This document shows positions 30,121 through 34,630 of a DNA stretch of 34,630 nt, in pieces. The stretch comes from a virus. The stretch's first letter is position 1; every line of letters begins with the position of its first letter. The translations under genes were made by a program, and so were the position numbers. The notes beneath the pieces are model-generated. The model was not told the DNA's origin, searched no databases, and was given only the letters and a program-made list of their open reading frames with translations. The DNA lies in the IMG/VR virus record IMGVR_UViG_3300044641_003169, positions 1-34,630 of that record; one strand, 5' to 3'.

Positions 30121-31111
30121 CGATCACATCCCAGCAGAGCCGGGGACGGCCCCGGTGATGCCCGTTGTTCGGCTTGTGGCTTTCCCATTGAACCCAGAGC
30201 CGCACCCACTTCTGCCGAATGGGCTTGGGGCCAACGCCCTTCTCTACGATCCAAGAACCTTCGCCTGCCTTCCACTCATTTTTCGTGGAACCGATTCGAC
30301 AGAAGTCCACATGCCGCTGCTTGACTTGATACAGGCCGTTGTGGGAGTCGAGTTTTAGACGAGCCGTCCCGGCCACATTGGAGTCATGGGTGTGGCTCAT
30401 GCAGATCATGTCGCAGCCCTCGACATACGCGAGCGTGCGCTTCGCGTCGAGGATGCCCATGGACTGCTGACCGCCAGAGGATGCGCCGTGCGCGTAGTAC
30501 AGGGTGAATGGCAGGATGGTCTTGTTGATGTTCAGTCGAACGACGATCCAGCCCGTGTAGCCGCCTGCCTGCAACTGGCTCTGCACACGCGACTTCATGG
30601 CACGCGCAAGGTTCTGCACCGGGCAAACCTCGGACTTGTTCCGGTACGCGCTTTCATGGTTGCCCTCGCCGAGAACCGCCCAATGCTCGACCGCGCCGGG
30701 GATCGACGAGTAGAAGTTCGCCGCATCTTCGATGACCGCATCGAAGTAGTTGGAAGCCAGCAGGCTAGAGCGCATGGCCGCCTTGTTTTGCCGCTTGTCC
30801 GCCTTCCCGCCCATCAAGTCGAGCGTGTCGCCGATGCTGCAAATGATGGCTTTCTTCTCGACTGCCTCGCGTAGCAGACGCTCCTCCATCTTCCGGTCAG
30901 CCGATGGATTGTCTGTGTGATTGTCGGCTAGGAGCAGAATCCATTGGCTCTTGCCGCTGGTCTGTCCGAACGGCACATCGACCACATGCACATTCCGTCC
31001 GTGGTGCGTCACCGTCCACGGTGGCTGGATGCCCACGGGAATCTGGGGTGGCGGCACAACGATCTCGCCGATCTTGCTCGTCTTGGTCTTGGGCTTGGGC
31101 TTGCGCTTCAC
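30110..31111 (-). CDS. Calcineurin-like metallophosphoesterase
   Basis: The 333-residue product has all motifs of the metallophosphoesterase fold in order: LLADNHTDN (Asp63, His65), SIGDTLD (Asp95), LGEGNHES (GNHE 150-153), YYAHG (His208) and MSHTHD (239-243). Phage members of this family are often called DNA repair exonucleases or phosphatases; the substrate cannot be read from the sequence. A Lys/Pro-rich N-terminal tail (about 1-25) may be flexible. The start is GTG, overlapping the RusA stop, with AGGAGGCCGC upstream. Its neighbours RusA and the metallopeptidase suggest a DNA-processing role. Confidence 0.85.
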   Translation of the reverse strand: MKRKPKPKTKTSKIGEIVVPPPQIPVGIQPPWTVTHHGRNVHVVDVPFGQTSGKSQWILLLADNHTDNPSADRKMEERLLREAVEKKAIICSIGDTLDLMGGKADKRQNKAAMRSSLLASNYFDAVIEDAANFYSSIPGAVEHWAVLGEGNHESAYRNKSEVCPVQNLARAMKSRVQSQLQAGGYTGWIVVRLNINKTILPFTLYYAHGASSGGQQSMGILDAKRTLAYVEGCDMICMSHTHDSNVAGTARLKLDSHNGLYQVKQRHVDFCRIGSTKNEWKAGEGSWIVEKGVGPKPIRQKWVRLWVQWESHKPNNGHHRGRPRLCWDVIDAQ

Positions 31112-31533
31112 GCGGCCTCCTGTGTGAGATGAAGTTCTACGCGCGGGTTCTTGGGATCGACCGCCAGCACAAGCGGAAGGTGCGTGATGCCGCTGTCATC
31201 GACGAGCAGCCCGGAGTCCGTCAGACCGTCGAAGGTGGCCTTCAGGCTCGACAGGCAGTTGTCACGGTCGCGCCTGCGCGAGTCGCGTGCGTACCAATGC
31301 ACGACGCATGACGCGGCCTTCCAGCCCCCCTTGCAGTTCGTTTCGTGCATGGCTATCTGGGCTTGCGCCCACGACTCGACACGCGCACGCTTGACTGCCT
31401 TGGCCTTGACGGCCCAATGGCAACGCGCGTTCGGACTCAACACCCGAGGGGGGATGCCAACCGTAACGGTGAGGCTCTCGGGCATGCGCGTAGCGTGCCA
31501 CGCCGAGTCTCGAGATGGAAGGGGAAGAGCCAT
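31108..31533 (-). CDS. rusA: RusA-like Holliday junction resolvase
   Basis: The 141-residue product matches RusA endodeoxyribonucleases, dimeric enzymes that cut four-way junctions made by recombination or replication fork collapse. Features are PPRVLSPNARCHWAVKAKA near the start, the RRDRDNCLSSLKATFDGL motif with the catalytic acidic residues, and DSGLLVDDSGITHL. It probably works with the ERF annealing protein. The first ATG (31533) has GGAAG at a usable distance; the ATG 48 bp downstream has no ribosome binding site and leaves the domain intact, so the start is not certain. Confidence 0.88.
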   Translation of the reverse strand: MALPLPSRDSAWHATRMPESLTVTVGIPPRVLSPNARCHWAVKAKAVKRARVESWAQAQIAMHETNCKGGWKAASCVVHWYARDSRRRDRDNCLSSLKATFDGLTDSGLLVDDSGITHLPLVLAVDPKNPRVELHLTQEAA

Positions 31534-31566
31534 CCTTGGCTTCCGGCGCGTCCTGCGCTAGGAATC

Positions 31567-31809
31567 CTACTCCGGCGGTCGCCGCTTCCTGCGTGGGATC
31601 GGTTCAACTGCTGCGAAGACCTGTGCAGCCAGTCGCAGCCCGCTGATGGCCTCGTCCATATCCATCGGGCTGGGATAGTGCCGAAGGCACGCTGCGGCCT
31701 CGTCCCTGATCGGCTTTGGGATCCCCGGCGTGCGCTTGGCATCGCACAACGCGCCCAAAAGGTAGCGCGTCTTTGAGATCGCTCGGAATCGGTCGCGTGG
31801 CAAGGTCAT
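31567..31809 (-). CDS. BPSL0761-like small protein
   Basis: The 80-residue product follows the pattern of BPSL0761-type proteins common in proteobacterial phages and prophages: a start MTLPRDRFRAISKTRYLL, then IRDEAAACLRHYPSPMDMDEA. The function is unknown. A basic Pro-rich tail (PIPRRKRRPPE) ends the protein. A 58-bp gap separates it from the gene upstream; a TACAAT sequence lies there but without a convincing -35. Confidence 0.75.
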   Translation of the reverse strand: MTLPRDRFRAISKTRYLLGALCDAKRTPGIPKPIRDEAAACLRHYPSPMDMDEAISGLRLAAQVFAAVEPIPRRKRRPPE

Positions 31810-31867
31810 GGCAGAGGCTCCCCAACCCCCTCAATTCCAAGGGATTGCGCGTGCATTGTATCGCGGC

Positions 31868-32110
31868 TCATTGCTCCCTCGCTTCAAGTTCCTGCAACTG
31901 ATGCGTGAGTCGGTTGCACCGGGCCTTGAGGTCATCGCATTCGATGACGAGCAGCGAGTTCCGGCGAGCCACGCGCAAGGCTTCATCGTCTAGTTGCGCG
32001 ATGCGTTCGCGCTGCGCTTCGATCTGCGCTGCGGCCTCAACACAGAGCGTCATGCCCGTGCTTCGCCAATGCTCCAGCAGCCGCTCGGCCAGTTCGCTTG
32101 GTTGTGTCAT
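31868..32110 (-). CDS. Hypothetical coiled-coil protein (80 aa)
   Basis: The 80-residue product is helical with a likely coiled coil over residues 30-79 (AAQIEAQRERIAQLDDEALR, then DDLKARCNRLTHQLQELEAREQ). No family is recognised. The start at 32110 is preferred because it overlaps the upstream stop (ATGA) and has AAGGAGCC before it; the open frame extends further upstream through the neighbour. Confidence 0.7.
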   Translation of the reverse strand: MTQPSELAERLLEHWRSTGMTLCVEAAAQIEAQRERIAQLDDEALRVARRNSLLVIECDDLKARCNRLTHQLQELEAREQ

Positions 32111-32382
32111 GCTGGCTCCTTGAAGCAGTCCCAGCCGCGCACGGCTGCGGTGTCCTTGAATGACTTTCCAGAGGTTGCGCCCTGCCACGCACACACTTCC
32201 CGCCTCGCCTCGTCGCGCTCCTGTACATAATGCTTCACCATCTCATCTTGAACCTCAAGCATTCCTCGCAACCGTTCGATCTCACACACCGCTTCATCGC
32301 GCTCGGCTCGAGCCTTGACTTGCGATGCATGCAGATTCGCCACCTGCTGTCGAAGTTGCATGATGTGATCGGAGTCTGTCAT
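32107..32382 (-). CDS. Hypothetical coiled-coil protein (91 aa)
   Basis: The 91-residue product is helical over residues 5-70 (ASQVKARAERDEAVCEIERL, then MVKHYVQERDEARREV) with an end containing WQGATSGKSFKD. No family is recognised. It resembles small coiled-coil proteins found between replication and recombination genes in many phages, and it pairs with the next gene, which is of similar design; the two may form a hetero-oligomer (inference). Starts and stops overlap on both sides. Confidence 0.7.
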   Translation of the reverse strand: MTDSDHIMQLRQQVANLHASQVKARAERDEAVCEIERLRGMLEVQDEMVKHYVQERDEARREVCAWQGATSGKSFKDTAAVRGWDCFKEPA

Positions 32383-32831
32383 CCGTGTGCCTCCTCAATC
32401 GCGGCATAGACCATGCCGACCGTGTACGCGCTCCACTCCTCGACCTTGGGCGACAGCGGCGTGCCGTCGAGCGCACCGACCTTCCGGCATCGTGCGACTG
32501 CTGCTGCGATGACTTCGCGCGGCGCGAGGAGGACGGCGTTGCGTGCCTGCTTGCGCTCGCGTTCGATCTCGTCCGGGTTGATGCCGTCCTTCCACGCCTG
32601 CGCGTGAACCTTCGCTCGCTTGGTGTTGCGCCGGATCTCCCCGGCCAGTTCCTCCGGCTTGACGCTGGAGCGCGAGAGGGTCAGGCGCATCGTCTTGCAC
32701 GCCTGCACGATGTCCTCATGGCTGAACTCATCCAGCACCTTGGCGGCCTCGGCGTGCCGCTTGCTGTCCGGCTTGGCCCATGTGCTGCCTCCGAAATGTT
32801 CAAGGATCACGGCTGCGGTTTCTGTTCTCAT
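32379..32831 (-). CDS. Hypothetical replication-region protein (150 aa)
   Basis: I do not recognise the family with certainty. The 150-residue product is soluble and helical, with TMRLTLSRSSVKPEELAGEI in its middle, a basic region (RRNTKRAKVHAQAW) and a charged helix (PDEIERERKQARNAVLL). Two genes downstream of the DUF1376 replication protein, it could be a helicase loader or a DNA-binding partner, but no ATPase motif is present. The ATG at 32831 lies 7 bp after the PAPS-reductase-like stop. Confidence 0.65.
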   Translation of the reverse strand: MRTETAAVILEHFGGSTWAKPDSKRHAEAAKVLDEFSHEDIVQACKTMRLTLSRSSVKPEELAGEIRRNTKRAKVHAQAWKDGINPDEIERERKQARNAVLLAPREVIAAAVARCRKVGALDGTPLSPKVEEWSAYTVGMVYAAIEEAHG

Positions 32832-32837
32832 TGTGTT

Positions 32838-33632
32838 TTACTCCGTGCAATCGCATGGAATTGTTGAATCGTTGTAGTCATCAAATAGCCTCCCTTGAAT
32901 TGTGATTTGATGAAGCATGGTTGCATAGTTAGGTCGATCCTTGCGGAAGGTTCCCCCGATAAATCCCTCTTGTTCAATCCACCAACGCGCGCTTTCCGGG
33001 CTGTGTTCCATCACTCGTTCCGTTGCGGCCCGGCTCTTGAGAAAGCACAAGTCGCAATTCCCAAAAGCCTGATCGCCGTGTGGCAGGTTCAAATCGAATG
33101 CTGAATCTTTCCAGTACGCCATCACGGTTTCGCGCGTTGCCTTCGCATCCGCCAAAGGCATTTCAATGTCTCGCGTTGCATCTGCTCGCAATCGTGCTAC
33201 GCGATTTGCCTCGTCATAGCGCAGTCCGATGACGGTGGTGAACTCTTCATGTCGCTGCTTCATCCACGCGCTCATCGGCTTAACCTTGAGATCGCTGGTG
33301 CAAAACCTTGCAACTGGGTTGGGCAGATACTTTCGCTTGGCGATCAATGCCGCGAACGGCTCGCCATTTGTGCTGGCTGTTTCGCGAGTAACTTCTGCAA
33401 ATGGCGCATCTGCTCGGTATTCGATCCATGTGATCGGACACCACCTTGATTCAACCTGATGCACAAACAAAAGAGTCGCCGGATGTTCGCGACCCGTGTT
33501 TGCAAATAGCACATGCCCGCCTTCAGGAAGCGTGCCACCCCATGCGTCAAGGATCATTCGCAACATGTAGCCGCTGGTGCGTCCGCCGCTGAATGACACA
33601 TAGAACGGCGGTTCGATCTTGTATGGGTTCAT
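32838..33632 (-). CDS. PAPS reductase-like / PP-loop protein
   Basis: The 264-residue product belongs to the adenine nucleotide alpha-hydrolase fold. The PP-loop is VSFSGGRTSGYML (SGGRTS at 15-20), followed by the VLFANTGREHP strand-turn and the RFCTSDLKVKPM segment typical of phage PAPS reductase-like proteins. A C-terminal GNCDLCFLK motif with other Cys could hold an Fe-S cluster or act in sulfur transfer. Proteins of this type activate a substrate with ATP; in phages they may take part in nucleic-acid thiolation or sulfur metabolism, with no fixed role. The ATG overlaps the upstream stop and follows GGAGACACC. Confidence 0.85.
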   Translation of the reverse strand: MNPYKIEPPFYVSFSGGRTSGYMLRMILDAWGGTLPEGGHVLFANTGREHPATLLFVHQVESRWCPITWIEYRADAPFAEVTRETASTNGEPFAALIAKRKYLPNPVARFCTSDLKVKPMSAWMKQRHEEFTTVIGLRYDEANRVARLRADATRDIEMPLADAKATRETVMAYWKDSAFDLNLPHGDQAFGNCDLCFLKSRAATERVMEHSPESARWWIEQEGFIGGTFRKDRPNYATMLHQITIQGRLFDDYNDSTIPCDCTE

Positions 33633-34441
33633 GGTGTCTCCACAGGGTCAAGGTAGCGGCCTTGCCCGAGCCAAGTCGCCGGGTGCGGTACAAACTTCGG
33701 GTCGGTCGTCTTGTGCTGCTTGGCGAGCGCGTCGATCCGCTCCTCCATCCAAATCAACGCATCGGTCGGCTCGTCATGCTCAAAGTCCTCCATCACCTCG
33801 CGCACGGCCCTGTCTAGCAGCGTCATGGCCTTCTTGCGGCCGACCTTGCGCGGGAACCGCTGCCAGAGCGCGTCTAGCGCGGCCTGCGGGATCGTGGCTC
33901 GTCGGTTCGCCTTCGGATCATTTACGGATGAAACTGGCTCGACGGCAACGCCGTTGAGCGTATGTTTTTGTTCTGGTGTTTGATCTCTGAACTCTGAACT
34001 CTGATCTCTGACCTCTGATCTCTGACTCGCCATACCGTTGCCATCGTTTAGCGATGACTGCTGGATGGCTATAGCCATTCCGTTGCTATGGCTACCCCAT
34101 CGCTGTTCCGCTCCGCGCTTGCCGCGCTCGGCTGCTGACAGGCTCTTGGCTCGCATCGCTTCGCGGTCGCGCTCCTGTCGTGCGTTGCGGCGCATTCCGT
34201 CCGGGCTGATGGGAAACTTGGAATCCAGAACCGACCAGCAAGCCTTCGCGCCGGGAGCCATGCGGTCGATGCGTTCGATCTCTCCGGGCAACCCGCCGTT
34301 CACCCACGAGTACCAGAGCAGCGTGATGTACACGCCGCGCTCCTCCATCGTCCATGCGGCAGTTGCGTTTAGGAAGTCGCTGCCGTAGAACTTCAGGAAC
34401 GCAAGCGGTGCGCCCTCGCTCCGTTCGGGTTGTAGAATCAT
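33629..34441 (-). CDS. DUF1376 replication initiation-type protein
   Basis: The 270-residue product has an N-terminal DUF1376 domain (about residues 14-95: LKFYGSDFLNATAAWTMEER, GVYITLLWYSWVNGGLP). A low-complexity linker (about 120-160) follows, with a C-terminal region ending WLGQGRYLDP that is usual in phage replication proteins of the O/DnaT-like kind. These proteins are thought to bind the phage origin and recruit host helicase. The linker is encoded by six tandem 7-bp repeats, an arrangement that recalls the lambda origin inside gene O. The start at 34441 follows GAGAGG at 7 nt. Confidence 0.82.
   Translation of the reverse strand: MILQPERSEGAPLAFLKFYGSDFLNATAAWTMEERGVYITLLWYSWVNGGLPGEIERIDRMAPGAKACWSVLDSKFPISPDGMRRNARQERDREAMRAKSLSAAERGKRGAEQRWGSHSNGMAIAIQQSSLNDGNGMASQRSEVRDQSSEFRDQTPEQKHTLNGVAVEPVSSVNDPKANRRATIPQAALDALWQRFPRKVGRKKAMTLLDRAVREVMEDFEHDEPTDALIWMEERIDALAKQHKTTDPKFVPHPATWLGQGRYLDPVETP
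33984..34025. repeat. Six tandem heptamers (NCTCTGA), candidate origin iterons
   Basis: Six uninterrupted 7-bp units lie head to tail on the plus strand: TCTCTGA, ACTCTGA twice, TCTCTGA, CCTCTGA, TCTCTGA. Only the first base varies. They lie in the linker of the DUF1376 gene, so the protein there reads like SEVRDQSSEFRDQ. The array and its left flank (a T-rich run at 33963-33982) are less GC-rich than the surroundings, as expected for an origin. Confidence 0.7.
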
Positions 34442-34485
34442 GCCAGACCTCTCTGCGGCTCTTCGCGCCGCGTATGGTTTAGAAG

Positions 34486-34510
34486 CGGCTCCCGCTACAT
34501 ACGGGGGCCG
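34486..34510. other. Hairpin in the 81-bp gap across the contig junction
   Basis: CGGCTCCCG-CTACATA-CGGGGGCCG forms a 9-bp stem on plus-strand RNA (one G-U pair) followed by TTTCGCTTT, a weak terminator-like layout in the rightward direction, where no gene precedes it. On the leftward RNA it has one mismatch and no U-run. It lies between the gene at 20-346 and the DUF1376 gene once the circle is closed. Confidence 0.45.
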
Positions 34511-34630
34511 TTTCGCTTTGCATCATCCCTGATCCGGTGCGGATTGCAAGCCCTGCGTGCTGCGCTCCACAAGCCCGCGCACCTCGTCCAACCACGCCTG
34601 CCGCTCCTCCGGCGAGCGGTAAAACCCCGC
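34504..34630. repeat. Terminal direct repeat, right copy
   Basis: This is an exact copy of bases 1-127. The part from 34523 onward is the 3' end of the gene at 20-346, cut by the window end. It should be counted once when the genome is closed. Confidence 0.95.

Noticed and set aside
31845-31867. A leftward promoter in the 58-bp gap upstream of the BPSL0761-like gene (TACAAT).
   Set aside because: The only -35-like TTGAAG is 21 bp away and no upstream box or hairpin is present.
1-34630. CRISPR array, tRNA genes, insertion sequences or an integrase attachment site.
   Set aside because: No spaced repeats, cloverleaf with acceptor end, transposase or integrase was found in reading the window.

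Overview
The window is best read as one complete genome of an uncultivated, tailed, probably siphovirus-like bacteriophage. The first 127 bases recur exactly as the last 127 bases (offset 34503). The contig is therefore circular, or comes from a circularly permuted or terminally redundant molecule, with a unit length of 34503 bp; the ends cut through an ordinary gene. The DNA looks GC-rich. A lipoprotein next to holin-like membrane proteins, a DUF1376-type replication protein, an ERF recombinase, a RusA resolvase and a BPSL0761-like small protein point to a Gram-negative, probably proteobacterial host. I cannot name the host. No integrase, excisionase or CI-type repressor is recognisable, so an obligately lytic life style is likely but not proven.

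Layout: (1) About 3.07-3.35 kb is a divergent control region. A leftward sigma70-like promoter (P1) fires into a zinc-ribbon gene. A second, duplicated leftward promoter (P2, about 2.35 kb) drives the next genes: a hypothetical, the ERF annealing protein, Gp157 and a hypothetical. (2) A rightward promoter (P3) drives a tightly packed run of ten small genes (3.35-6.02 kb) with a sigma-region-4-like protein, a 45-residue acidic peptide, a winged-helix protein and two membrane proteins. A strong terminator at 6.08-6.12 kb ends it. (3) Everything from 34.4 kb leftward to 6.4 kb is one long leftward block. It holds replication and recombination genes (DUF1376 protein, PAPS-reductase-like protein, RusA, metallophosphoesterase, small metallopeptidase), then membrane/lysis genes. 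Next come terminases, a Mu gp29-like portal fused to an extra domain, Mu gpF-like protein, three small proteins sharing peptide tags, protease with nested scaffold, decoration protein, major capsid, connectors and tail tube. Last come the tail chaperones with a -1 frameshift, tape measure, tail tip proteins and receptor-binding candidates. Because the genome is circular, the 34.4 kb gene directly follows the gene at 20-346.

The genes fit a simple programme. Three promoters of the same design, each with a stem-loop at the very start of the RNA, launch early transcription in both directions. The leftward morphogenesis block converges on the rightward early block at about 6.4 kb. Head assembly uses a lambda-like protease/scaffold overlap. 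The scaffold precursor and the capsid N-terminus share an identical nine-residue peptide with different codons.

Items most worth a second look: the promoter plus 5'-hairpin modules with their phased upstream box, the shared capsid/scaffold peptide, the tag-bearing proteins between gpF and protease, the heptamer array inside the replication gene, and the absence of a recognisable endolysin.
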